This document shows, piece by piece, positions 23,137 to 34,100 of a stretch of 64,000 nt of DNA. The translations under genes and the position numbers were made by a program. The stretch is from contig NC_057808.1 in assembly GCF_018294505.1 (NCBI RefSeq), forward strand, positions 358,906,696-358,970,695, given 5' to 3'. Under the pieces are notes generated by a model. That model was not told where the DNA came from. It did not search any database and saw only the letters and a list, made by a program, of their open reading frames with translations. Every line of letters begins with the position of its first letter. The first letter of the stretch is position 1. This stretch comes from Triticum aestivum (Eukaryota > Streptophyta > Magnoliopsida > Poales > Poaceae).

Positions 23137-23730
23137 CTAGGCCTCTTCCATAAGAGCTTCACAGCGTGCAATCGCATGCATGACAACTCCGCGGAACCGC
23201 TCCATTTCCATGTCTCTGGCCTGGTAGCAAATTTTGTCCATCACCTGCATCCTTAAGATATCACGTTGGCAATGTTCTACTTCGTCGGGGACGTCAACTC
23301 CGCCAAGGATGCGCTCGAGCCTGGCCACCACATCATCGGGATCGAGGTTGACACGGCCGCCACGGGCAATGATGAAGCCGCAGGCTGCCTGTGTCTTGAC
23401 TGAATCGCAGAGGTCCTCTGCCCATTCCTTGCAGGGCACCAGGCTCTCGTTGAGCACTAGTGACGGCGGCTCTTCGGGTGGGTCGTCGATCATGCCGCTG
23501 AGCAGCTCTGGATCTTTTGCACGGTGGATGGCAAACTGCTCATCACACCTCCTCTGCAATATGTCGATTGTGCTCCCAAGGACTATCACACCGATATCGT
23601 TGCCGATGGGCCATGGTGCCTGCACCGTCCGATGAAGCTCTTGCTCCTCGACCTGCTCCGGCTCGTTCTCCTTGCCGAAGATGTAACACAGGTAGGCGTC
23701 GACGTTGAAGCTTTGGTCATTGCTTGGCAT
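23137..23730 (-). CDS. Uncharacterised 197-residue acidic protein
   Basis: The minus-strand ORF is uninterrupted from ATG 23730 (MPSNDQSFNVDAYLCYIFGK) to a stop at 23137. The product is rich in Asp and Glu. It has a proline-rich acidic patch in the middle (MIDDPPEEPPSLVL) and a likely helical C-terminal half (VDVPDEVEHCQRDILRMQVMDKICYQARDMEMERF). I see no signal peptide, membrane segment or known catalytic motif, and I do not recognise the family. The start is supported by a TATA box about 75 bases upstream at 23805-23812. It lies between CACTA-type subterminal repeats and shares its 3' flank with the coiled-coil ORF, so it is probably transposon cargo or a transposon accessory protein. It is one of very few uninterrupted, plausibly coding frames in the window. 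Confidence 0.5.
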   Translation of the reverse strand: MPSNDQSFNVDAYLCYIFGKENEPEQVEEQELHRTVQAPWPIGNDIGVIVLGSTIDILQRRCDEQFAIHRAKDPELLSGMIDDPPEEPPSLVLNESLVPCKEWAEDLCDSVKTQAACGFIIARGGRVNLDPDDVVARLERILGGVDVPDEVEHCQRDILRMQVMDKICYQARDMEMERFRGVVMHAIARCEALMEEA

Positions 23731-23804
23731 GCTTGGAATAACTAATGGTAGATGGGTGAGGACTAGATCTGCACAGAGTGTCGCGGCGGTGCATTGCCGC
23801 CTGG

Positions 23805-23812
23805 GTTATATA
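23805..23812 (-). promoter_or_regulatory. TATA box for the 197-residue ORF
   Basis: Reads TATATAAC on the minus strand, about 75 bases before the ATG at 23730. That leaves room for a short leader. Confidence 0.45.
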
Positions 23813-24099
23813 CAGCAACCTGTTAGCTGGTGGCGGGAAACTGGTGAGGGAAGAGCCATGGATTTTACAATTCACCCATGTGGAGCGCGGGAAGCATTCA
23901 CTGGAGCGCGGGAAGAATTTGCTGGAGCGCGGGAAGACTAAGTGGAGCACACACACAACCCGAATACCGTATCCGGTGCCACGTGTTATTTATCACATAG
24001 GTGTTAACATAAGGAAATGTATGTGTAACTTACTAATCATCGCACACGAGTACTCGTAGACGCATCGTGTGCAATACTCCTAGCCACCGCAGGCAACTA

Positions 24100-24613
24100 G
24101 TTTGCATTTTTCAATGTTTTTTGTACACACAGAATCGCACACGAACTAACTGTATTAACCGTCTGTGTTGTAATTTCTCATTGCAAACAGTTCATCCGAG
24201 TCGGCTGTTTGCCACATATCACACACATCTCGTTCAGCTGAACCGTTTCTGTTGTATTCGCTAATCGAAAACAGTTCATCCGAGTGAACCGTATGCCCTA
24301 TATCACACACACCTTGATCTGGCTAACCGTTTCGGTTGCACTCCCTAATACCAAACAGTTCATCGGAGCGAACTGTATGCCGTATATCGTACACACATTG
24401 ATATGGCTGCCCGATTCTGTTGTTTTGCCTCATCGCAAACAGTTCGAACGGGTTAACCGTGTGCCCTGAATCGCACACGCAACTAAAATCTAAACCATGT
24501 TTGATGGCTCCGCCATCGCAAATGTTTTGCACCATATTTGACGGGTTTTTTACATCCCCGTTTGTGATTAATGCATCGCACACAGTTTCGTCAAAGGCTC
24601 TCTGATTGTAGTG
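24100..24613 (-). mobile_element. CACTA-like terminus with 84-base subterminal repeats
   Basis: AAACAGTTC recurs at 24185, 24269, 24353 and 24437, an exact 84-base period. Each unit also carries CACACAC and AACCGT words. The edge reads ...CTCTCTGATTGTAGTG, whose complement starts CACTACAATCAGAGAG. TCG (24614-24616) would be the target duplication, but the other end was not found. It may pair with a start left of the CACTA end at 20361, which would then be nested within it. Confidence 0.65.
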
Positions 24614-24616
24614 TCG

Positions 24617-25031
24617 CGTTAGCAGCATCCTGCAGTAGTGTCTGTACTAGTTGACAAACTAGTTGTCGAGGAGAATAGGGCGAAGAGATTTTATCGTTTG
24701 TGTTAAATCACGAGTCCCTCCAACTAGACGTAGCTCTTTTACAGAAGAGTGAACTCGTCGAACAAACACTCTGTCGCCATCGAGCATCACTAGTCATCTC
24801 TTAACTCAATTTATCCTCAGTTGTTTATTGATTACTTAAGTCTCGACTATGAGATCTTGTTCGATATCTGTCCTTGATGTTCTTCCACAATTATTCTTCA
24901 TAGACTTGTTTGCATTCCGATTGTTCCGTTGTCGTATTCCAAGGGATTTGAAGTTTTTTGTAAGAATTATTAAATCTCCCATTGACAGGTCTCCATCATA
25001 TCTACTTTTTGAAACTCTTTTGCCCTTGTTT
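24617..25031. other. No gene recognised
   Basis: AT-rich sequence between the CACTA-like end and the first base shared by the Athila LTRs. It may contain an extra 5' part of the Athila LTR that was deleted from the 3' copy, but I could not match it to anything else here. Confidence 0.35.
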
Positions 25032-26216
25032 TGGACTCTAATTTGCATGATTTGAATGGAACTAACCCGGACTGACGCTGTTTTCAGCAGATTTCCCTTG
25101 GTGTTACTTTTGTGCAGAAATAAAAGTTCTCAGAATGACCTGAAACTTCACGGAGAATATTTTTGGAATAAATAAAAACTATTGGCGAAAGAATCAACCA
25201 GAGGGGACCCACCGGCTATCCACAAGAGTGGAGGGCGCGCCCCCTGCCTTGTGTGTCCCCTGGACCTCCACCGACCTCAACTCCCGCTCCATATATTCAC
25301 GTTCGGGGAGAAAAATCCGAGAGAAGGATTCATCCCGTTTTACGATACGGAGCCGCCGCTACCTCCTGTTCTTCATCGGGAGGGCAGATTTGGAGTCCGT
25401 TCGGGGCTCCGGAGAGGGGAAATCGTCACCATCATCATCACCAACCTTCTTCCATCACCAATTTCATGATGCTCACCGCTGTGCGTGAGTAATTCCATCG
25501 TAGGCTTGCTGGACGGTGATGGGTTGGATGAGATTTATCATGTAATCGAGTTAGGGTTTCATCCCTAGTATCCACTATGTTCTAAGATTGATGTTGCTAT
25601 GAGTTTGATATGCTTAATGCTTGTCACTAGGGCCCGAGTGCCATGATTTCAGATCTGAACCTATTATGTCTTCATGAATATATTTGTGTTCTTGATCCTA
25701 TCTTGCAAGTTGTATATACCTATTACGAGTTATGATCCGCATACCCAAGGTGACAATAATTGGGATTCTTTTTGGTGATTACCGTAGTTTGAGGAGTTCG
25801 TGTATTCACTAAGTCCTAATGCTTTGGTACGGTTCTCTATTAAAAGGAGGCCTTAATATCCCTTAGTTTTCATTAGGACCCCGCTGCCACGGGAGGGTAG
25901 GACAAAAGATGTCATGCAGGTTTTTCCATAAGCATGTATGACTATATTCAGAATACATGCCTACATTATATTGATGAATTGGAGCTAGTTCTGTGTAACC
26001 CTAGGTTATAACTGTTGCATGATGAATGCCATCCGACATAGTTATCCATCATTGATCCGTTGCCTATGAGCTTTTCACAAATGGATCTTTGCTACGTTAC
26101 TTTGCCGTTGCCCCTACAATTGCTACAAAACTACTATTATTACTTTTACCACCGTTACTGTTACTTCCATACTACTTTGCTACTAAATACTTTGCTGCAG
26201 TTATTAAGTCTTTCAG
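25032..26216 (+). repeat. Athila 5' LTR, first part
   Basis: Co-linear with 46435-47546, from GGACTCTAATTTGCATGATT through the GC-rich leader (GGAGGGCGCGCC) and CGATACGGAGCCGCC to the CTACTTTGCTAC tract. It is interrupted at TTCAG by the Gypsy element that starts at 26217. Confidence 0.88.
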
Positions 26217-27436
26217 TGTCGGAGTAAATGGTCACGGGTAGCCTAGCCGACTCCCCCTGGCTCTTCAGAAAAATTACCAGGCCATTCAGGCCTTCCAGCA
26301 TACAGAGCGCAGGGCCGCCTTCCCCTGGCCGGCCGTCCCCAGGGCCGACTATCAGAAGGCGACCCGGCCTCAGAAACCTTCCCCAAGAAAGCTACGAGGT
26401 GGCCGACTCCAGGAAGCCGGCCATAAGGAGAGCCGACTCCCAGAAGCCGACCATAAAGAGAGCCGCCTCCTAGAAGCCGGCCATAAAGAGGGCCGACTCC
26501 CAGAAGCCGGCCAAGACTACACCCACCAGGACCGCATCCACATAACGGTGATAAGACGGGGCGTGGCCGTAGTACTACCCACTACCCCCGAATCCCGAAG
26601 TAAGCATGGCCACAGGGCGCCGTACGGGCCAGCCATCTCCCGTCCGGCGCGGCACTGTAGCCATGTTGACCCTGATGTCACCCACGACAGGCGCCAGTAC
26701 GACCCGCGGGCGGCGGGCCCCTTTAGCCAGAGAGACACTCGAAGGCGGCCTGGCCTCCCCTAGTCAGCCAGGGGCGTAGCCGGCTTCCAATAGCCGGCTA
26801 CCTCCCTCCCTTGAAGCACGCGCCTCATTAAGGAGACAAGACGAGGTGAGGCTACAGTGAGAGCCCGCAAGGCGGTGACACTTAGCACGACAAAGCCCTC
26901 GTCATCAGAGGCGAGGCGACAGTTACCAGCCGCCGACAAAGCCCCCGAGCGGTGGGCCCGGCCTGCCGGCCAAGAGGCCGGCAGCCGGCAGGACCCACCA
27001 GTCGGCGGGCCCCATTGACCGGCGGAGAAGCCGGCGAGCATAGACACTGATGGCTGGGACCCGCACCCAGCCGGATTACCAATGTACCCCTGGGGGGTAG
27101 GCCTATATAAACCCCCCGGGGCACCCATGCAAAGGGTTGATCTCATAGAGTTTCACACACCACATAGAGAGAAAAGGAAAGCTAGCCCTGCCCTCCTTCT
27201 GCCTCTAGCCAAACAGCTCAAGGAGCACTTGTAGCTACTTGTACTGATTTAGTGATCATGCGGAGACCCCGCAGAGCAGGATTAGGGGTGTTATCTCCAC
27301 GGAGAGCCCCGAACCTAGGTAAGATCCGCCGGCGTGCATCTCTTCACCTCATCCCGTTTCCAGGCACCGACGATGTCTTACTGGCTCCCACAATGATAAG
27401 CCACCCATTGGCATATGTCGCACCTACCACCCAACA
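26217..27436 (+). repeat. 5' LTR of the Gypsy element, with 30-base repeats
   Basis: 1220 bases. About four tandem 30-base units (GCCGACTCCCAGAAGCCGGC type) lie at 26402-26515. A TATA box (TATATAAA) lies at 27104-27111, followed by CCCCCCGGGG. The end ...CCACCCAACA precedes the primer binding site. Confidence 0.93.
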
Positions 27437-27438
27437 TT

Positions 27439-27456
27439 TGGCGCCCACCGTGGGGC
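27439..27456 (+). promoter_or_regulatory. Primer binding site of the Gypsy element
   Basis: TGGCGCCCACCGTGGGGC starts two bases after the 5' LTR, the usual spacing. I have not assigned the tRNA with certainty. Confidence 0.75.
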
Positions 27457-27479
27457 CAGGTGCACCGTCGTCCGGAGAC

Positions 27480-27889
27480 ATGTTCTGGACGGGAACCCTC
27501 TTCCTCCCCCGCGAGCGCAGCCAGCCTGCTGCGCCCGACGGTGCTTGCCCCGACGCGTTGCAAGGCGTCGACGACGCCTGCGCGGCAAGCTGCCTCGCCG
27601 ATCTTCTTGGCGAGACTCGCATCTCCGACGAGCCCGCGTCCGACGCGGGCACGGACTACCCCGAGAGCCGCCTCGTCAGCCTCCTCGATCAGCTTCACGT
27701 CTCCAGTGAGCTTGCTGTGGACTTGGAGTCGGTCGGCTCCACCGACCCGATGCTTGTCGACTCCGACACGGCATCGCTCGATGCCTACCCCTCCGACGTG
27801 GTAGTCTTCAACGACCCTCTCCCTCGAGCTGACAGCGGCAGCAGCGCTGTCACTGAGTTGCTGGTCATCAGCCACGTCGCCGACTTAGG
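27480..27889 (+). pseudogene. N-terminal fragment of Gypsy gag
   Basis: The open frame through MFWTGTLFLPRERSQPAAPDG to VTELLVISHVADL is acidic and proline/serine-rich, as in the N-terminal part of these gag proteins. At about 27885-27890 the sequence changes frame and jumps directly to the pol tether (NDQADQAFHELKKML). The rest of gag, the protease and most of RT are therefore missing. Whether this deletion predates insertion at this site cannot be told from one copy. Confidence 0.7.
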
Positions 27890-30379
27890 AATGACCAAGC
27901 AGACCAAGCCTTCCATGAGTTGAAAAAGATGCTGACCACTCCACCTGTCCTGGCGGCGCCGACTGAGAAGGAGCCCATGCTCCTCTACATTGCCGCAACT
28001 AGCCGAGTGGTCACTAGAGTCATCGTGGTCCAGCGCCCAGAAGAAGGCCGAGCCCAGCTAGTCCAAAGGCCGGTATATTATCTAAGCGAAGTACTATCCA
28101 GCTCAAAGCAAAACTACCCACACTACCAGAAGATGTGCTATGGAGTGTACTTCGCCGCCAAGAAGCTGAGGCCCTACTTTCAAGAGCATCCCATCACGGT
28201 CGTATGCACCGCCCCGCTTGCCGAGATCATAGGCAGCCGGGATGCATCTGGCCGGGTGGCCAAATGGGCCATTGCGCTGGCGCCTTACACAATCTTCTAC
28301 CAGCCCCGCACCGCCATCAAGTCTCAAGCATTGGCCGACTTCCTCGTTGACTGGGCCGAGACCCAGTACCTGCCGCCGGCTCCCGACTCCACTCATTGGC
28401 GGATGCACTTCGACGGGTCCAAGATGCGCACCGGCTTGGGAGCTGGCATCGTCCTCACCTCTCCCAAAGGCGACAAGCTCAGATACACGCTGCAAATCCA
28501 CTTTGCTGCCTCCAACAACGTGGCTGAATATGAGGCGCTCATACACGGGCTCCGGCTAGCCAAAGAGCTCAGCATACGCCGGATCCGGTGTTATGGCGAC
28601 TCGGACATGGTGGTCCAGCAGTCATCTGGCGACTGGGATGCCAAGGATGCAAACATGGCGAGCTATCGATTCCTCATCCAGCAGATCAGTGGGTACTTCG
28701 AAGGGTGTGAGTTCCTCCACGTACCACGGGCCGACAACGACCAAGCATATGCCCTAGCACGGATCGGCTCCACCCGACAGGCTATACCAACCGGCGTCTC
28801 TCTCCAGCGCCTCGTCAAACCGTCTATCAAGCCGTCTCCAGAGTCGGACTCTATCTTCGTACCACCCGCACCCGATGCAGCCGGATCCGACTGGAGGAAC
28901 CTAGCAGGCGGCTCGGGGACTTCGACAGGCGACCCGGGGACTGCCGTAGTCGCACCCGGGTCGGGGACTTCAGAACCCGGCCCGGGGACTGCAGCAGTCG
29001 GCCCGGGGACTGCAGCCACACAAGAAGCGATGGCCGACCCCAACTCTCCACCACCCAACCCACCCACCCGGGTCACAGTGGTCGTACTCACAGTAGAAGA
29101 AGTCGCAGCTCCATCATGGGCCCAGCCCATCCTCAACTTCCTAGTCAACAGAGAGCTGCCGGCTGATGAAATCTCTGCAAGACTAGTGCAACGCCGAGCC
29201 GGAGCATATGCAATAATAAACAGAGAACTTGTCAAGCGCAGCGTCACTGGGATCTTCCAGCGCTGCGTCGAGCCAGAAAAGGGCATAGCAATCCTCAAGG
29301 ATATCCACCAAGGCGAATGCGGCCACCACGCAGCTTCAAGATCACTTGTGGCCAAAGCCTTCCGCCACGGTTTCTTCCGGCCGACTGCGTTGGAAGATGC
29401 CAAAGAGATAGTCAAATGCTGCAAAGGATGCCAAGTCTTCAGTTCCAAGCAACACTTGCCGGCTTCTGCACTCAAGACCATCCCCCTCACCTTGCCCTTT
29501 GCCGTTTGGGGGCTGGACATGGTGGGCCCATTCAGGACAGCCCGCGGCGGCATGACACATCTGCTTGTCGCCGTAGACAAATTTACCAAGTGGATCGAAG
29601 CAAAGCCGATCAAAAAGCTGAACGGGCCGACTGCCATGACATTTATCGCCGACATCACTACTCCGTATGGTGTGCCACACAGCATCATCACCGACAACGG
29701 CAGAAATTTCGCCAAGGGAGCACTGGCACGTTTCTGCGCAAGACAGGGCATCCGACTGGACTTAGCGTCCGTTGCCCACCCGCAGTCAAACGGCCAGGTC
29801 GAGCGAGCAAACGGCCTCATTCTCTCCGGCATCAAGCCCTGACTGGTCATACCACTGGAGCGTTCGGTCGGCTGCTGGCTCGATGAGCTGCCGGCTGTCC
29901 TTTGGAGTCTGCGTACTACCCCAAACAAGTCAACCGGCTTCACTCCGTTCTTCCTTGTATATGGCGCCGAGGCCGTCATCCCAACTGACATCGTGTTTGA
30001 CTCGCCTCAGGTCACCATGTACACGGAGGCGGAGGCCAAGGAAGCACGAGAAGACGGTGTCGACCTGCTGGAAGAAGGCCGACTGTTAGCACTCAGCCGG
30101 TCCGCCATCTACCAACAGGGTTTGCGCCGTTACCACAACCGGAAGGTCAAGCCAAGATCCTTCCAAGAGGGCGACCTTGTGCTCCGGCTGATCCAGCGAA
30201 CAGCCGGCCAGCACAAGCTCTCGGCCCCTTGGGCAGGCCCTTTCGTCGTCAGCACGGCGCTAGCCAACGACTCCTACTACCTGATCGACGCACAGAAGCC
30301 AAGAGCACGCAAGAGGGATGATTCCGGCAAGGAGTCGGAACGACCATGGAACGCCAACCTCTTGAGAAGATTTTACAGT
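27890..30379 (+). pseudogene. Gypsy pol remnant: RNase H and integrase, one nonsense codon
   Basis: The frame begins inside the RT/RNase H tether (LKKMLTTPPVLAAPTEKEPM). It then has the Ty3-type RNase H (YLSEVLSSSKQNYPHYQKMC...) and a second, archaeal-type RNase H starting HFDGSK with AEYEAL and GDSD. The last metal-binding position reads NDQAYALA (28748-28750 TAT), where the family usually has ADALA. A spacer with GSGTSEPGPGT repeats follows. The integrase has a zinc-binding H..H..CKGC block and all three catalytic residues (GLDMVGP, TDNG, QVERANG). A TGA at 29840-29842 stands where the family normally has CGA (GIKPRLV). Frame then continues to RRFYS and TGA/TAG at about 30380. Without the RT palm this copy cannot copy itself. 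Confidence 0.88.
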
Positions 30380-31111
30380 TGAAAGTAGTATGTATCATGC
30401 TACCCTTATTTGTATTAAGTACAAGACAAACGGGGCCCCCGAGGCGCACTCGGGGACTGCCCTCCTTTATCTATGAAAGACGAGTGGCATATTCATGAAT
30501 GTATTATTACATCTGATTTTATGTCTGACACCGGGTTCGACTAGTCGGCCCGAGGACTGGCCGCCTTAAGTTATATTAAAAGTTCCACCTGAAATCAGAC
30601 AAGTAGTGTGCCGGCACCCGAGCCCTCTCTTGTTGAAAGTCCCAGCTCGAAGAACCGACTGTCCGACTGGCAAGAGCCAAAGGCAGAAAGGATGCCCACA
30701 CGAAAAATGGCTAAGGACTAACGAACTTATATAACGCAAAGACGGACTCCAACCACGCCTATCGGTTGTCAAAACAGCCGGCTGACCGGCGTCCCAGTCA
30801 CTTCGCTATAATCCAACAAAGCTAGAGTACTTGCCCTCCCATCTGGCCAAGCACTTCTCCAGCCACAGATTGCAGAGCAACTGTCCGGCTGGGAAGGCGG
30901 CAACCAAGGGAGGGCGGCAAAGGAAACAACCAAAGGATGAAAAGCAAAGAACAAGGGAAAGCCAAACATATGCATAATTATATTTACACACAAGGCCCCC
31001 AGCAGGCGGACAGTTAATATAGTTCGAATAACACCCCCAGTGGGTGGAATTGTGCAAACTTAACCAAATACTGTTCCAAGAGTGGTAAAACAGGAAAATA
31101 GAGGCAACAGA
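30380..31111. other. Spacer between pol and the antisense gene
   Basis: No open frame of interest. It contains CGGGGACTG words (30452, 30551 region) of the same kind seen at the polypurine tract and in two introns of the antisense gene. Confidence 0.5.
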
Positions 31112-34100
31112 CTAGACTAAGGGCGCAGTAGCGGAGACGGGTTGGTCGGTGGAGACGGCGCCGCCGGCTGGAGGAGTGGCCGGCTGGCGGGTCTCGGCTT
31201 GATCATCGCCGGCTGCGGGCGGTGCACCCGAGCGTGCCTTGTTGCTGGAGGCACGGTCAAGCTGAGGCTGACCGGCCGCTCCACCAACTGGCCCGGCGTC
31301 TTCACCCTCCTCCTCCTCCTCCTCTCCCTCGTCGCTGGAGTCAATCTCCTCCGCCGAGTCCTCGCCGTCTGCCGGGTTCAGCCCGAACCACTCCTCCGGC
31401 TGGGCAACGCCGTTGTCGTCCACCTCAGGAGCGAAGGCGCTGGTGTCGGTGTAGTCGGCAATCGCCGAAGCCCGCTAAATGATAGCCGGCCGCGCCGGCT
31501 CCAGCTCTGTGTCGGCCTCCTGCCGCCAGGTGGCCAGCTGGTCCAGACTCAGCTCGGGATACCAGGCCTTGGCGAACTCCAGCGCCCGCCTGGCGCCGGA
31601 CCGGGCCGCAGAGGCCTTCCAGGCCTCGAAGCGGCCGACCGCCACCTCCAGCCAGTCGGCAATCCGACTGGGGGTGCGGGGAATCACCTCGCCAGGCCAA
31701 AGAGCGGCCAACACCTGCACCCCAACACGCTGAAGCCGGCGGAGCATGCGGTGAGCTGGCTGAAGGCGGGCCTGAATCGCCAAGAGCTGCTCCTCCAGCG
31801 TCCGGCGAGCGTTCGGCGCGATCTCGGCGCCATCTTGCCTTTGTGCCTCGCGGTGGGCCTCGATGGCCTGGCTGGCGGCGGTAGAGTAGCCAGGGAAGTA
31901 CTCTGCGCAAGAAAGAAAGAGAAAGAAGAGAAAAACACCAAGTCAGAAAATGAGCCAAACGACAAGCGGCAAGCAAGGACGAAGAAGAAGGCGGCCTACC
32001 GTCAACCAAGTCTTCGATCCGGTCATAGCCGTTGATCAGCGACTGCCTCGCTTCGGCCCAGCTGGCCACCTCTGTCTCATATTCGGCTTGGAGGGCGGCC
32101 TCGCTGTCCTGCACCACCTTCAGGGTCGCCTTTTGGCTCTTCTCCTGGTCGGCCAGCCTCTTGGCCAGGCGGTCACGCTCTTGTGCCAAGGCGGCAAATT
32201 CTGCCTCCTTAACACGAAGGGCGGCCTTGGCCCCGCCCAGCTGCTCCCTCAGACTGGCGTTGGCCGCTGCAGGAATGGCAGCAAAGAAAGAAGCAATAAG
32301 GAAGAAGTCGTCAAGGAAGATCCGACCCGACAGCTCAGCAGTCGGCCCGAATCTCGGGGACTACACCCAGTGGGTGCGCTGACGCGCCCCCACGTGAGAT
32401 AAAAGACGAAGGACTTACCCCGGCTCTCAGATAGGTCAGCAGTCTTCTGGGTCAGCTCCCGAGCCTGGGAGTTTAAGGCAGCCGCGCGGAGGTTGTGGTA
32501 GTACTGTAAGACACGCAGAGGAGCAAATGAGAACAAGATAGCAAAACGAAGCCCGCTAAGAAGTTCCAAGCCGCCTGCTCAGCAGCCGACTCGGAACTCG
32601 GGGACTACACCCAGTGGGTGCGCTGACGCGCCCCCACGGAAGAAACCAAGACCAAAAAAGCAAAATAGGAAGACTAACCCGAATGGCCGCCCGCGTCGCA
32701 AGGAACTCATCATTGTATTTCCTCAGCGCCGCGGCCTGGGACTGAAGCCGGTTCCGGACGTCCTGCGCTGCCACGTTCACCACAGCTGTCCCTCCACCCG
32801 GCGTCCACCCCGAGCTGGCGCTGGTCGCCTCCACATCTTGGGCCGACGTGCTGGAGCCCGCAGCCTTCTGCGGGTCCGATGCGGCTTTCCCCGCGCGCTG
32901 GCGCGATGGCGACTGGACCACCAGGTCCATCCTCGCGGCCGGCTCGCCCCCGGCCGATTGCGCAGGCGGCACGTTAGGCCGGCCGCCTTGAGCCGCCCCA
33001 GTCGGCGGGGCCGGTGCCGCCTCCCTCTCCGAGACGACGACGTCGCCCTCCCTCTCCAATCCCGGCTGGTCGCCGCCGGCTTCCTCTGACAGGGGCTCTG
33101 GGGCCTCGGGCGCTGCGACACGCAGAGGGGTGACGAGCAAGGCCCCCTCCGCTGTTGCCGCGGCCGCAGCCTCCGCTTGGGCCTTGGCCGCTGCGTCGGC
33201 GCGCGCTTTCGCCGCCTCCTCCTCCCATGCCGCCTTGGCGGCAGCCGCCCTCAACTCCTCCACCTCCGGCCCCTCCTGCGCCTCCCGCGCGTTTCGCTCC
33301 GTCGCCGCCTGAAGCTCGGCGTGGGGGTCCACGCGGCGGGTGCTCCCGGATCCTCCTGGCGATCCAACGACGGAGGCGGCGGCAACCCGCTCGAGCGAAA
33401 GCGGAGCCCTGATTTTTTGAGAAAGGGCAAGAATTCAGAAATCACCAAGAAAAGAAGAAAGAATGCACAAAGGAATGCACACTTACGCCGACACCGTCTG
33501 CGGCTGCTTCACCACCTTGCGGAAGAGGGCCGCCTTCGCGGCCGCCTCATCCCGCCTAGTCGCCGCCGCCCCACCCTTGGGCTTCTTCGGCCAGCTCCCG
33601 AACAAGCCTGACGCGGCCCGGCGCTTCTGCCCGCCGCCCCGAGCAGGCAGCGCGGCGGAGGAGCCCGCGCCGTGGCCAGACGCCGGCTGGCGGCGAGGGA
33701 CGATTTCCGCCTCGTCGTCCGGCAAGTCATCGAAACTGGCTCCAAGCCCGGAGCCGCCTGCATCGCCGCCGGCTTCACCGCCACCCGCCTCGGTGTTGTC
33801 GTCCATGGCGGCCGCCACCAGGTCGTAGTCCTCCAGGTCGTGCTCCGCCCGGTCGGGGAGGAATCGGCGCTCCGCCTCCGACCCGGCTGCAGGTCGAAGG
33901 AGAGGGCTCTGCCAAGGCATGCCGACTGATCAAAGATGGCTAGAAGGAACTCGGCGACAACACTAAGAAAAGAAAAGGAAAATGAGAACATACCGTGGGC
34001 GGAGGACGCGCACGGGAATACGGCTCCTTGCCAAACCGCCACTCTGCATAGAGCTTGCAGTTCGCAAGGTAATTCACCATATGGGCCACCTCGTCGTGCG

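Noticed and set aside
28663..29991. A 442-codon minus-strand ORF
   Set aside because: It is the antisense shadow of the Gypsy RNase H/integrase coding sequence, whose plus-strand frame has clear family motifs.
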